DNA from: IDS-8 sp036381215
GTDB taxonomy: Bacteria > Pseudomonadota > Gammaproteobacteria > Steroidobacterales > Woeseiaceae
Direction: 5' to 3'
Length of the DNA: 64,000 bases
Assembly: GCA_036381215.1 (NCBI GenBank)
Contig: DASVDF010000097.1
Coordinates: forward strand, 1 to 64,000
The notes under the pieces were generated by a model that was not told where the DNA came from, did not search any database, and saw only the letters and a program-made list of their open reading frames with translations. The translations under genes were made by a program, and so were the position numbers. Shown here in pieces: positions 44,753 through 53,356 of the stretch. How positions within the stretch are numbered: position 1 is the first letter of the stretch; each line of letters begins with the position of its first letter.

Positions 44753-45736
44753 TCAGGCGAGGGCGTGCGCGATGAGCTCGAAGGAGCGCAGCCTGGCCGC
44801 GTGCTCGTACACGTCGGACACGATGATGAGCTCGTCGGCAGCTGTCTCTTCGACCAGCGCGCCGGCCCAGTCCCGCACGGCAGCGGGAGAACCGGCGACG
44901 GAGCGGGAGAGCATTTGCGACACCTGTGCTTTCTCCATCGGCGTCCAGTAGCGCTCGATATCGTCGATTGGCGGCTGGCTCAGACTGCGCATCGCGCCGC
45001 GCACGAGGTTCGTGAACGACATCTGCTGGGTCGTCCAGAGGCGGCGCGCCTCCTCGTCGCTGTCCGCGGCGATGATGTTGACTCCTACCATGGCGTGCGG
45101 ACGCTCCAGTTGCCGTGACGGCTTGAACCGGGTCCGGTAGAGCTCGAGCGCCGCCATGAGCTGCTGTGGCGCGAAATGCGCAGCGAATGCATATGGCAGG
45201 CCGAGCTCCGCCGCGAGCACCGCGCCGAAGTGACTGGATCCAAGGATCCAGAGCGGCACGCAACTGCCCGCGCCGGGTGTCGCCTGGATCGTCTGCTCCG
45301 GTTGCGGCGGCGCGAGCAGCGCCTGCAAGTCGAGCACGTCCTGCGGGAAATTCTCGGCGGCCGCCGGCGAGCGGCGCAGCAGGCGCAGGGTCGAAGGGTC
45401 GGTGCCGGGTGCGCGCCCGAGTCCCAGGTCGATACGCCCCGGGAACAGCAGGTCGAGCGTGCCGAACTGCTCCGCAATCACGAGGGGCGAATGGTTCGGC
45501 AGCATGATACCGCCCGCGCCGACCCGGATCGTGCTCGTACCCGCCGCGACATGAGAGATCACGATCGAGGTCGCCGCGCTCGCAATGCTCGGGATGTTGT
45601 GGTGCTCGGCGACCCAGAAGCGCCGGTAGCCCCACTGCTCGGCACGGCGCGCGAGGTCGCGCGCGTTGTCGAGCGCCGTGCGTGCGTCCGTGTCTCCGGT
45701 CACCCGGACCAGATCGAGAATCGAAATCGGGACCAT
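44753..45736 (-). CDS. LLM-class flavin-dependent oxidoreductase (luciferase-like)
   Basis: 327 residues. A TIM-barrel bacterial-luciferase-family fold: VPISILDLVRV and RFWVAEHHNIPSIASAATSI give the family's typical first strand and EHH motif; VGAGGIMLPNHSPLVIAEQF and GRIDLGLGRAPGTD are characteristic flavin-contact segments. It resembles YhbW. It probably uses FMNH2 or F420; the substrate is unknown. It lies downstream of the tmRNA gene on the same strand. Confidence 0.85.
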   Translation of the reverse strand: MVPISILDLVRVTGDTDARTALDNARDLARRAEQWGYRRFWVAEHHNIPSIASAATSIVISHVAAGTSTIRVGAGGIMLPNHSPLVIAEQFGTLDLLFPGRIDLGLGRAPGTDPSTLRLLRRSPAAAENFPQDVLDLQALLAPPQPEQTIQATPGAGSCVPLWILGSSHFGAVLAAELGLPYAFAAHFAPQQLMAALELYRTRFKPSRQLERPHAMVGVNIIAADSDEEARRLWTTQQMSFTNLVRGAMRSLSQPPIDDIERYWTPMEKAQVSQMLSRSVAGSPAAVRDWAGALVEETAADELIIVSDVYEHAARLRSFELIAHALA

Positions 45737-45852
45737 CCGCTTCTCCGGCCGAGACGTTTGTGGATGGGGATTATTCTGACGGCGTCAAGCCGACGGAGGC
45801 GTCTGGCGCTCGCGCGCTTTGCCCGACCGGAATCGACAGGCGGAGCTCGCTT

Positions 45853-45875
45853 GCCCCGACATTCCGTGTCGGGGC
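45853..45875. terminator. Hairpin downstream of tmRNA
   Basis: GCCCCGACA and its exact complement TGTCGGGGC form a 9-bp stem with a 5-nt loop, 9 bases beyond the CCA end of tmRNA on the minus strand. A TTTTCGCGC precedes it; no U-run follows, so it may act as a processing/termination element. Confidence 0.55.
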
Positions 45876-45901
45876 GCGCGAAAATGGTGGAGGCGGCGGG
45901 A

Positions 45902-46179
45902 CAGTGATTCCGCAGCTTTCGCCACGGCCTGGACTATGCCTTCACCCGAATCCTTCGGGCGCGGGGCGTGTTATCCGGCACTCGGCCGAATCCTAGTACC
46001 CGCCCTGCCTGCTGGCTCGGCGAGCCTATGAGTCTCTACAGGGCAGCCCTGCGGTTGGCCCGCTTGCTACCCCTCGGCGTTGCCATGACTTTCCCGATTC
46101 TCCTGGAAAGCCGTCAGGGTTCGCCGATGTGAGCCCCGTTGTCACTTTGCGGTTACCCGCAAAGGCGACCTTTGCGTTG
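45902..46179 (-). other. Group I intron in the tmRNA T-loop
   Basis: 278 nt, no open frame of note. Exon 1 ends in U and the intron ends in G, as group I introns require. It contains a conserved core: AAGGCATAGTCC near the 3' end (the P7 3' strand), TGTAGAGACT upstream (the P7 5' strand), and a strong 8-bp hairpin CGCAAAGGTCGCCTTTGCG near the 5' end. Group I introns in tmRNA T-loops are known from some clostridia. The pairing has not been folded computationally. Confidence 0.8.
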
Positions 46180-46399
46180 ATCGAACCCGCGTCCGCAAGC
46201 CCTACGTTCCGAGCTCTACATGCTTATTCCGCCTTTGTTCTCGTCACGGACTACCCGGCGGACGGGGAAGACCCATGACCAGCCCTGTGAGGTTTTAGCG
46301 GCTCGGATCCAGGGCAAGCCCTCGCCGCGATCTCGTGTGGGTGACCCCTGGGACCCGGACGCACGAGCACACCCGGCCAGAGGGCACTAAGGCTGGTTT

Positions 46400-46432
46400 T
46401 TAAGCAGCTAGTGCGTAGTTGTCGTCGTTGGC
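46400..46432 (-). other. tmRNA proteolysis tag frame
   Basis: GCC AAC GAC GAC AAC TAC GCA CTA GCT GCT TAA encodes ANDDNYALAA, the common gammaproteobacterial degradation tag ending in LAA, recognised by ClpXP/ClpAP. Confidence 0.95.
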
Positions 46433-46568
46433 AACTATTCGTTTTGCAGCTGGATTTACGAGGTAACCTGCCCCTCGGCATGCACCCGGAGTTTCGCGAC
46501 CTCCGTCGAAGCCGTGTCGCCCCCGGTTCAATCACGAGCGGGCCGCGAGAACCCGCTCCGTGCGGCGT

Positions 46569-46596
46569 AGTGTAGGGGCGAAATCCCGAAACACAA
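46569..46596 (-). promoter_or_regulatory. Sigma-70 promoter of tmRNA
   Basis: On the minus strand TTGTGT (46596-46591), 16 bases, then TACACT (46574-46569). It lies 45 bases upstream of the mature 5' end, consistent with a precursor that is trimmed by RNase P. Confidence 0.6.
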
Positions 46597-46779
46597 CCGC
46601 TTTCGGCGCGCCCGTGCCCGATTCTGTCGCCGGCGACCGTCGGCCGCGGGCTCCCCGGCCGGCCGACCGCGCGCGAAGCCATGGATGGGTTGAGCCGGCG
46701 GACGGGGACTGCCGGTCGCCGAAACGCCCTGCACGGTTCTCGACCACATATAAAAAAAGAAGCGTAAGCGTCTGTTGGG

Positions 46780-47262
46780 TCAGCGTTTACTGGATTTGAG
46801 AATACGCGCTTTCTGGCGCGACCAGTCGCGCTCCTTGACGGTCGCCCGCTTGTCGTGCTGCTTTTTGCCCTTCGCGAGCCCGAGCGACAACTTCGCCCGC
46901 CCGCGGCTCCAGTGCAGATCGAGCGGCACCAGCGTGTAGCCCTTCCTCTCGACCGCGCCGATCAGGCGGTCGAGCTCGCGGCGCTGCATGAGCAGCTTGC
47001 GGGTGCGCGTCGGGTCGGGATCCACGTGCGTCGAAGCGGTGGGCAGCGGCGTGATGTGCGCGCCGAGCAGCCACGCTTCGCCGTTGCGCACGTGCACGTA
47101 GCTCTCGGTGAGCTGTGCCCGGCCGGCGCGCAGACTCTTCACTTCCCATCCCTCGAGCGCGAGACCGGCCTCGAAGGTCTCCTCGATGAAGTAATCGTGG
47201 CGGGCCTTCTTGTTGACCGCTACCGGGGGCGACGGCTTCGGCATGTCGGCGCTCTTGTTCAT
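46780..47262 (-). CDS. smpB: SsrA-binding protein SmpB
   Basis: 160 residues, the standard length. SmpB binds the tRNA-like domain of tmRNA and lets it enter stalled ribosomes. Marks: ARHDYFIEETFEAGLALEGW, EVKSLRAGRAQLTESYVHVR, HVDPDPTRTRKLLMQRRELD, and the basic C-terminal tail (KKQHDKRATVKERDWSRQKA) that occupies the mRNA channel. Located 255 bases upstream of ssrA on the same strand, the classic arrangement. Divergent from ratA. Confidence 0.97.
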   Translation of the reverse strand: MNKSADMPKPSPPVAVNKKARHDYFIEETFEAGLALEGWEVKSLRAGRAQLTESYVHVRNGEAWLLGAHITPLPTASTHVDPDPTRTRKLLMQRRELDRLIGAVERKGYTLVPLDLHWSRGRAKLSLGLAKGKKQHDKRATVKERDWSRQKARILKSSKR

Positions 47263-47450
47263 ACGCTGGTGCGGAACTGGCAGGGAGGCGGGCGGAGATT
47301 ATAGGTTGTCAAGGCAGGTCGCGTTCATCCAGAATCGCGGCCCGGACGGGAACGGGGTCGGCATGCCATCGCAGCGGACGAATCGACACGCGGACGTTTG
47401 CCCTTACCAGGTCAGGCACGGCCGTGCACGCATCGGCCGGGAAGGGCGGC

Positions 47451-47882
47451 ATGCGTAAGGTAAGGCGCAGCGCCATCGTGCCGTATTCGGCGCGGAACAT
47501 GTTCGACCTCGTCGACGACGTCGAGGCGTATCCCGAGTTTCTTCCGTGGTGCAACGACGCCAGGGTGCAGAGCCGGAGCGAGGACACCGTCGTCGCGACG
47601 CTCGAGCTGCACCGGGGTTCGGTGAGTCGGCACTTCACGACGCGCAACACCCGCCGCCCCTTCGAAGCCATCGACATGCAGCTCGTCGACGGACCCTTCC
47701 GCCATCTCGAGGGCGGCTGGCGGTTCCGCGATCTCTCCGCGGAGGGCTCGGAAGTGACGCTCGAGCTCGAGTTCGAGTTCGACAGCCGCGTCGTCGACCT
47801 GGTTTTCGGTCGCTTCTTCGAGGACACGCTGAAAGCCCTCGTCGACGCCTTCACCCGGCGCGCGGCGGCCGTTTACGGCTGA
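47451..47882 (+). CDS. ratA: Ubiquinone-binding / 50S association protein RatA
   Basis: 143 residues. A START-like (COQ10/polyketide cyclase) fold: MRKVRRSAIVPYSARNMFDL, VDDVEAYPEFLPWCNDARVQ (the YPEFLPWC hallmark), and FGRFFEDTLKALVDAFTRRA. In Escherichia coli RatA blocks 70S formation; homologues bind ubiquinone. It belongs to the conserved ratA-rnfH pair next to smpB. Cytoplasmic. An upstream start nine codons earlier is possible but less like the family. Confidence 0.92.
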   Translation: MRKVRRSAIVPYSARNMFDLVDDVEAYPEFLPWCNDARVQSRSEDTVVATLELHRGSVSRHFTTRNTRRPFEAIDMQLVDGPFRHLEGGWRFRDLSAEGSEVTLELEFEFDSRVVDLVFGRFFEDTLKALVDAFTRRAAAVYG

Positions 47883-47898
47883 CCGCCTGAGTGGGCGC

Positions 47899-48162
47899 AT
47901 GCACGTCGAGGTCGTGTTCGCGTTGCCCGATCGCCAGGAGCTCGTCGCGCTCGAGATCGAAGAGGGTGCGACGGTCGGTGCCGCGATCGAGCGCTCCGGA
48001 ATCGCGGAGCGCTTTCCGGGGCATGATCTCGACGCGGCGCCGGTAGGCATCTGGGGACGCATTGTCGGGCGCGGCGCGCGCGTCGGCGACGGCGACCGCA
48101 TCGAGATCTACCGGTCGCTGCACAAGGACCCGCAGACCGCGCGACGTGAGCGAGCGGGGTAA
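47899..48162 (+). CDS. rnfH: RnfH-family ubiquitin-like protein
   Basis: 87 residues. The beta-grasp RnfH/UPF0125 pattern is clear: MHVEVVFALPDRQELVALEI, IERSGIAERFPGHDLDAAPV, GIWGRIVGRGARVGDGDRIE and IYRSLHKDPQTARR. It is the partner usually encoded after ratA (16 bases apart). Function is not established. Cytoplasmic. Confidence 0.92.
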   Translation: MHVEVVFALPDRQELVALEIEEGATVGAAIERSGIAERFPGHDLDAAPVGIWGRIVGRGARVGDGDRIEIYRSLHKDPQTARRERAG

Positions 48163-48249
48163 CCCCGGCAACGCGTACGCATCCGCCGTGCGGCCGACCC
48201 GAAATCGCTGTCACCCGCATGGCGGGCTCTTCCGGGCTCGGCTTGCCGA

Positions 48250-48576
48250 TCACACCTCCGGCTCGAGCTTCTGGTCCTTGCGGATCTCGGCGACCGTGTC
48301 GCCGTCGAAGATGATCGTCACCCAGCGTGTGAAGCTCGGGTCCTGGCGGCCGATTCGCAGGTAATAAACGTAGTCCCAGCGCTCCTCGTGGAACGGGTCG
48401 TCGATCATCGGCGTGCCGAGCAGGAATCGCACCTGGCCCCGCGTCATGCCGACCTCGAGCTGATCAATGTCTTCCTGCTTCAGCAGGTTCCCCTGCGACA
48501 GCGACGGCTGGTAAACGCAGCCGCCGGCCAGCGGCAGGGCGAGTGCGAGCAGGGTAATCAAAAGGAATTTGCGCAT
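48250..48576 (-). CDS. bamE: Outer-membrane assembly lipoprotein BamE
   Basis: 108 residues. Signal peptide and lipobox end at Cys20 (LAGGC). The mature part has VYQPSLSQGNLLKQEDIDQL, VGMTRGQVRFLLGTPMIDDP, FHEERWDYVYYLRIG and a final beta-strand with RWVTIIFDGD. This is the SmpA/OmlA domain. BamE assists BamA in folding outer-membrane beta-barrels. It is divergent from fur, as in many gammaproteobacteria. Confidence 0.95.
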   Translation of the reverse strand: MRKFLLITLLALALPLAGGCVYQPSLSQGNLLKQEDIDQLEVGMTRGQVRFLLGTPMIDDPFHEERWDYVYYLRIGRQDPSFTRWVTIIFDGDTVAEIRKDQKLEPEV

Positions 48577-48705
48577 GTGCGAAGGAATCGCGCCGCGCCC
48601 GGCGCAAAGGTGCAGGCGGCTGTCCGTCTGGGCCATAATACGTGCGGATGATACCTTCTCGACCGCCGTCGGGGTAGCCGCCGCCGCTGCAAGGGACACT
48701 CTGCA

Positions 48706-49116
48706 ATGGAGCAACGCCATGAACTTCGCAAGGCCGGCCTCAAGGTCACGCTGCCGCGACTGAAGATCCTCGAGATCCTGGAGCGCCACGAGCAGCGCCA
48801 CCTGAGCGCCGAGGACATCTACAAGGAGCTGCTCGACACCGGCGAGGACATCGGCCTCGCCACCGTCTACCGCGTGCTCACCCAGTTCGAGTCCGCGGGG
48901 CTGGTCGCGCGCCACAACTTCGAGGGCGGACATTCCGTGTTCGAGATCGACGAGGGCAAGCACCACGATCACATGGTGTGTGTCGAGACCGGCGAAGTGA
49001 TCGAGTTCACCAACGAAGAAATCGAGCGCCTCCAGCACGAGATCGCGAAGAACCACGACTTCGAGCTGATCGACCACAGCCTCGTGCTCTACGTTCGCCG
49101 CCGCAAGAAGACGTAG
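48706..49116 (+). CDS. fur: Ferric uptake regulator Fur
   Basis: 136 residues. A winged-helix DNA-binding half (KVTLPRLKILEILERHEQRH, LATVYRVLTQFESAGLV) precedes the metal-binding half with HHDH at 86-89 followed by MVCVETGEVIEF. The second Cys of the CxxC site is replaced (CVET), as in Pseudomonas Fur. It represses iron-uptake genes when Fe(II) is bound. It is divergent from bamE with a 129-base gap; no clear Fur box was identified there. Confidence 0.95.
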   Translation: MEQRHELRKAGLKVTLPRLKILEILERHEQRHLSAEDIYKELLDTGEDIGLATVYRVLTQFESAGLVARHNFEGGHSVFEIDEGKHHDHMVCVETGEVIEFTNEEIERLQHEIAKNHDFELIDHSLVLYVRRRKKT

Positions 49117-49184
49117 CCGCCCGTCCTGCGGGCCACCGGATCGTCGCTCGCCCTCGTTGCGTGCGCCGTCGTTCGCCGATACGG

Positions 49185-49270
49185 CGTGTAGGCGCGCGCA
49201 TCGCGCGTGAGCGATGCGATGCCAGAGAGGGCGTGCCACGACCTGGTCGCGCGCGATGCGCGCTCCTACG
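49185..49270. repeat. REPIN between fur and recN
   Basis: GTGTAGGCGCGCGCATCGCG at the left and TGGTCGCGCGCGATGCGCGC ending CTCCTACGG at the right form a degenerate inverted pair. It lies between convergent genes (fur and recN), and the left half has decayed. Confidence 0.65.
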
Positions 49271-49324
49271 GCTCCCGGTTGCGATCGTAGCCCATGGTGG
49301 CATGCCTGGATGATGCTGCGTGCG

Positions 49325-51013
49325 TCAGGCGCGGCGGCGGGTGCTGCGGCTGTTCTGCAGCATCTCGGCGGCGTGGTCCCGGGTTCGCTTCGTGATCTTG
49401 ACGCCGCCCAGCATGCGCGCGATCTCCTCGACGCGCTCGTCGTCGCCGAGCTCCGTCACTGAAGTGCGCGTGGTCTTGCCGTCCGAAAGCTTCACCACCC
49501 GGCAGTGGCGGTCGGCGAGGCTCGCGACCTGCGGCAGGTGGGTGACGCACAGCACCTGGCGCGAGCCTGCGAGCGCCTTCAGGCGGCGCCCCACCATCTC
49601 GGCGACGCCGCCGCCGACGCCGGCGTCGACCTCGTCGAACACCATCGTGGGGATCGCGCTGCCGTCGCTCGCGATCACCTGGATGGCGAGACTCATGCGC
49701 GACAGCTCGCCGCCGGAGGCGACTCTTGCCAGCGGCATCGGCGGCTGCCCGGCGTTCGCGCTGATCAGGTAGTCGATGTCGTCGGCGCCTGCCGGACCGG
49801 CATCCTCCGGCGGCCGCGGCCGAAGCGCCACTGCGAACGAGCCCTGCGGCATGCCGAGCCCGCGCATCGCCTCGGTCACCTCCGCCGCGAGGCGCGCGGC
49901 CGCTGTCCGACGGCCTTCCGACAGCGCGGCCGCCGCGGCGACGAAGGCCGCGCGCATCTTTTTCGCTTCGCCTGCGAGCCGGGCACCCGTGGCTTGCGCG
50001 TCGCCGAGCTCCGCGAGTTTCTGCGCCAGCTCCGCGTGCAATGCCGGCAGGGCGTCCGGCTCGACACGATGCTTGCGCGCGAGGGTGCGAATCGCCGCGA
50101 GCCGGTCCTCGACCCGTTCCAGCCGCTCCGGGTCGGCTTCCAGCGACTCTCCGTAGCGCTGCAAAGCATCCGTCGCCTCGGCGACCTGGATGCCGGCTTC
50201 CTCCACGAGCGCTCGCACGCGCTCGAGCGCCGGGTCTATTGCCGCTGCCGCGCTCAGGCGATGACCCGCCTCCGCGATGAGCCGCTGCGCGCTGCCTGCC
50301 TCGTCCTCGGAAAGTGCGCCGAGCGCCGCGCCGACGTTTTCCGCGAGCTGGGCACCGTGCCGGAAACGGTCGCGCTCGCTCGCAAGAGTCTCGTGCTCGT
50401 CCGGCGCGAGCGCCAGTGCATCGAGCTCCCGGGTCTGGAACGTGAGCAGATCGAGCCGCGCCGCGCGATCGGCCTCGGCCTCCTGCAGCTCGCGGAGGCG
50501 TGCTTCCAGCGCCTGCCAGGCCGACCAGGCTGATGCCACCGCCTCACGCTCGCCGGCGAGCGCGCCGTAGTGATCCAGCAGGTCGCGTTGCACCTCGCGG
50601 CGCACCAGCGACTGGTGGAAGTGCTGGCCGTGGATGTCGAGCAGGAGCTCTCCCAGCTCCTTGAGGCTCGCGAGCGGCACCGCGTTGCCGTTGACGAACG
50701 CGCGCGAGCGTCCGTCCTCGCCGATGACCCGCCGGAGCAGGCACTCGCCGTCCACGTCCAGCGATTGTCGGGCCAGCCAGTCGCGGGCGGCCGCGTTGTC
50801 CGAGACATCGAACTCGGCGGCGAGCTCGATGCGCTTGTCCGCATCGCGGGCGAGCCCGGTGCCGCCGCGCTCTCCCAGCACCAGCGACAGCGCGTCCACG
50901 AGAATGGACTTGCCCGCGCCCGTCTCGCCCGTCAGCACCGTCATGCCGGGGCCGAGCTCGATGGCGATCTCGTCGATGATTGCGAAATTGCGGACGTGCA
51001 GGCGCGTCAACAT
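49325..51013 (-). CDS. recN: DNA repair protein RecN
   Basis: 562 residues. An SMC-like ATPase: Walker A TGETGAGKS at 28-36, long central coiled coil, and the Walker B/signature end with SGGELSRMSLAIQV and TMVFDEVDAGVGG. RecN acts at double-strand breaks. It is followed downstream only by the REPIN. nadK lies 28 bases upstream on the same strand, so the pair probably forms an operon. The ATG at 51013 matches the family start (MLTRLHVRNFAIID). Confidence 0.95.
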   Translation of the reverse strand: MLTRLHVRNFAIIDEIAIELGPGMTVLTGETGAGKSILVDALSLVLGERGGTGLARDADKRIELAAEFDVSDNAAARDWLARQSLDVDGECLLRRVIGEDGRSRAFVNGNAVPLASLKELGELLLDIHGQHFHQSLVRREVQRDLLDHYGALAGEREAVASAWSAWQALEARLRELQEAEADRAARLDLLTFQTRELDALALAPDEHETLASERDRFRHGAQLAENVGAALGALSEDEAGSAQRLIAEAGHRLSAAAAIDPALERVRALVEEAGIQVAEATDALQRYGESLEADPERLERVEDRLAAIRTLARKHRVEPDALPALHAELAQKLAELGDAQATGARLAGEAKKMRAAFVAAAAALSEGRRTAAARLAAEVTEAMRGLGMPQGSFAVALRPRPPEDAGPAGADDIDYLISANAGQPPMPLARVASGGELSRMSLAIQVIASDGSAIPTMVFDEVDAGVGGGVAEMVGRRLKALAGSRQVLCVTHLPQVASLADRHCRVVKLSDGKTTRTSVTELGDDERVEEIARMLGGVKITKRTRDHAAEMLQNSRSTRRRA

Positions 51014-51041
51014 ATCCGGTCCGTTGTCTGTTATCGCTGGT

Positions 51042-51938
51042 CTATTGCCGGCCGTCGCCCGCGCGCATGCGGCTGTCACGTCCCCAGTGCAGCTTGGAGC
51101 GCAGCAGGTCGAAGTAGTCGTAGCCGGGCGGATGGATGAGCGTGATGCGGCGGTCCGCTTCGCGGATCACCAGCCGGTCGGCCGGATCGAGCGGGCCGAT
51201 GGAACGCCCGTCTACCACGACCTCGGCCTTGCTGTCGCTGTAGGCGAGCAGCCGCACCTCGATCTCGCGCTCGGCAGGCACGACAATGGGGCGATCGCTC
51301 AGCGTGTGCGGGCAGACCGGCACGACGACCACGGCGTTCAGCGCCGGCTCGATGATCGGTCCGCCGCAGCTCAGCGCGTATGCCGTCGAGCCGGTCGGTG
51401 TCGCGATGATGAGGCCGTCGCCGGAATGCGTGTTGACGTAGCGCTCCGCTATGCGCGTCTCCAGGTCGACCATGCGCCCGGTTTCCCGGCGCTGCAGCAC
51501 CACGTCGTTCAGCGCGTTTGCCGTCCGTCGGCCGCCGTCCGATGCAAGAATGCAGGCTGTCAGCATGAGCCGCGACTCGCGCACGCAGTCGCCGCCCAGC
51601 ACCTGGTCCAGGCAGTTCAGCATCTCGTCGGGCGTGACGTCGGCGAGGAAACCGAGGCGGCCGCGGTTGATGCCGAGCAGCGGAACGCCGCGCTCGCCGC
51701 CGAGATTCGCGGCGTACAGCATCGTGCCGTCGCCGCCGATGGCGACGATCAGGTCGGCGTTTTCCGCCAGCGCGGATTCGGGCACGCCGCGAACGGGCGG
51801 GGGGAGGCCGGCCTGCAACGTCGCGAGCACCTCCACGCCTTTTGCCGCGAGGTGCCCCGCGAGCGTTGCCATGGGCTCCGCGACGCGCGGATCGTCCACG
51901 CGGCCGACGATCGCCACCCTGCGGAATTCGTTGCTCAT
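51042..51938 (-). CDS. nadK: NAD kinase
   Basis: 298 residues. It phosphorylates NAD to NADP. Diagnostic motifs: GGDGT at 68-72 (in VAIGGDGTMLYAA), INRGRLGFL, and TPTGSTAYALSCGGPI (175-190), then HTLSDRPIVVPAEREIEV. Cytoplasmic. It is upstream of recN on the same strand, and divergent from hrcA across 208 bases; this recN-nadK/hrcA layout is widely conserved. Confidence 0.96.
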   Translation of the reverse strand: MSNEFRRVAIVGRVDDPRVAEPMATLAGHLAAKGVEVLATLQAGLPPPVRGVPESALAENADLIVAIGGDGTMLYAANLGGERGVPLLGINRGRLGFLADVTPDEMLNCLDQVLGGDCVRESRLMLTACILASDGGRRTANALNDVVLQRRETGRMVDLETRIAERYVNTHSGDGLIIATPTGSTAYALSCGGPIIEPALNAVVVVPVCPHTLSDRPIVVPAEREIEVRLLAYSDSKAEVVVDGRSIGPLDPADRLVIREADRRITLIHPPGYDYFDLLRSKLHWGRDSRMRAGDGRQ

Positions 51939-52146
51939 AAGCGCTGCCGCCCCGTTGCGGCCGGCGCCCGGCCGCCGCGCCGATTGTTGCAGACGCTTCC
52001 GGCGGCGCCAAGCCGCCAATCCCGGCGATCCCTGTTCATTGATGCGCCGGGGCCCGCCCCCATATCACGGGAAACCGGGGTCCCGAACTGGATTTTTGGA
52101 TTTCCCGATTCCAGAATCGCCGCAAGGCGTTTCGACACTGTCAGCG

Positions 52147-53226
52147 ATGGCCGCGGAAACGATCACACAACTGCCGAACGAGCGCGCCCAGTACCTGTTG
52201 AAGGTGCTGATCCAACGCTTCATTCGCGATGGCCAGCCGGTCGGCTCGCAGACGCTCTCGAAAGAGTCGAAGCTCGACCTGAGCCCCGCCACGATCAGGA
52301 ACGTGATGGCGGAGCTCGAGGAGCTGGGGTTCGTGTCGACGCCGCACACCTCGGCCGGCCGGGTGCCGACGCCCAAAGGGTACCGCCTGTTCGTCGATTC
52401 GCTGGTCCGTTACCGGCGCCCGCGCGGCGGCGAGATCGAGAAGCTCAAGGCGCAGATCGAAAGCCAGTACGACGATCCCGCGGCGATCCTCAATCACGTC
52501 ACGAACCTGCTCTCGCGGCTGACCAGCATGGCGGGGGTCGTCACCCTGCCGCGCGTGCAGCACGCCGTTCTGCGCCAGGTCGAGTTCCTCACGCTCTCGG
52601 AGAAGCGGGTGCTCGCCATCCTGGTGATCAACGACCGCGAGGTACAGAACCGCATCCTGCACACCGAGCGCGTGTACAGCCAGGACGAGCTGCAGCGGGC
52701 CTCCAATTACATCAACGAGCACTACGCGGGCATCGACCTGATCGAGGTCCGCCGCCGGCTCATCTCCGACCTGGAAGCGACCCGGCACTCGATGAACCAG
52801 GCGATGCTCGACATCATCTCCGTCGCCCAGGCAGCGATGGACCGGGCGGCCACGTCGCGCGAGGAGTACCTCGTCGCCGGCGAGACCAATCTCATGGATT
52901 TTGCCGAGCTCTCCGATCTCGAGACGCTGAAGTGCCTGTTCGAGGCGTTCTCGCGCAAGCGCTTCATGCTGGACCTGCTCGACCGCAGCATCAACGCGGA
53001 CGGTGTGCAGATCTTCATCGGCCAGGAATCCGGTTACGAGATCCTCGATCACTGCAGCGTGGTCACGGCCCCGTACCACGCGAGCGAAGGCGCCGTCGGC
53101 GTTCTCGGCGTGATCGGCCCGACCCGCATGGCCTACGACCGGGTCGTGCCGATCGTCGACGTCACGGCCCACCTGCTGGGCCTCGCGCTCAAGGCGAGTC
53201 ACGCCCTGCCGCCCGAGCGGGCTTGA
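52147..53226 (+). CDS. hrcA: Heat-inducible transcription repressor HrcA
   Basis: 359 residues. A winged-helix N-terminus (AQYLLKVLIQRFIRDGQPVG, SPATIRNVMAELEELGFVST, PHTSAGRVPTPKGYRLFVDS) and the GAF-like effector domain ending GVIGPTRMAYDRVVPIVDVT. It represses groESL and dnaK operons through CIRCE in many bacteria. No CIRCE inverted repeat was seen upstream of hrcA, grpE or dnaK here. It heads the hrcA-grpE-dnaK-dnaJ cluster. HrcA is absent from enterics but occurs in Xanthomonadales-type lineages. Confidence 0.95.
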   Translation: MAAETITQLPNERAQYLLKVLIQRFIRDGQPVGSQTLSKESKLDLSPATIRNVMAELEELGFVSTPHTSAGRVPTPKGYRLFVDSLVRYRRPRGGEIEKLKAQIESQYDDPAAILNHVTNLLSRLTSMAGVVTLPRVQHAVLRQVEFLTLSEKRVLAILVINDREVQNRILHTERVYSQDELQRASNYINEHYAGIDLIEVRRRLISDLEATRHSMNQAMLDIISVAQAAMDRAATSREEYLVAGETNLMDFAELSDLETLKCLFEAFSRKRFMLDLLDRSINADGVQIFIGQESGYEILDHCSVVTAPYHASEGAVGVLGVIGPTRMAYDRVVPIVDVTAHLLGLALKASHALPPERA

Positions 53227-53356
53227 TATTCGGCGCCAGGGCCCCAGACAGCCGGAATCGTTCACCCGTGGCGCCGCCCTTGCGGGGTGCCAGCGGCTGA
53301 CCGGTTTATGGTCAGCGCTGCCCGCGGGCGGCATATTCGACTGGAGTCACGCGACT

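Larger units (their letters stand above)
45885..46524 (-). ncRNA. ssrA: tmRNA (ssrA), interrupted by an intron
   Basis: The 5' end GGGGGCGACACGGCTTCGAC pairs with the 3' acceptor CGCCTCC before ACCA (45885-45888). The tag reading frame at 46432-46400 encodes ANDDNYALAA followed by TAA. Exon 1 is 46524-46180 and ends in GCGGGTTCGAT, part of the T-arm; exon 2 is 45901-45885 (TCCCGCCGCCTCCACCA), completing stem GCGGG/CCCGC. Between them lies 278 nt of intron. The mature product would be 362 nt, normal for tmRNA. It rescues stalled ribosomes with SmpB, whose gene is directly upstream on the same strand. Confidence 0.92.

Noticed and set aside
46251..46682. Minus-strand open frame across the tmRNA 5' region
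   Set aside because: The sequence is tmRNA and its promoter; the frame has no ribosome-binding site or family.
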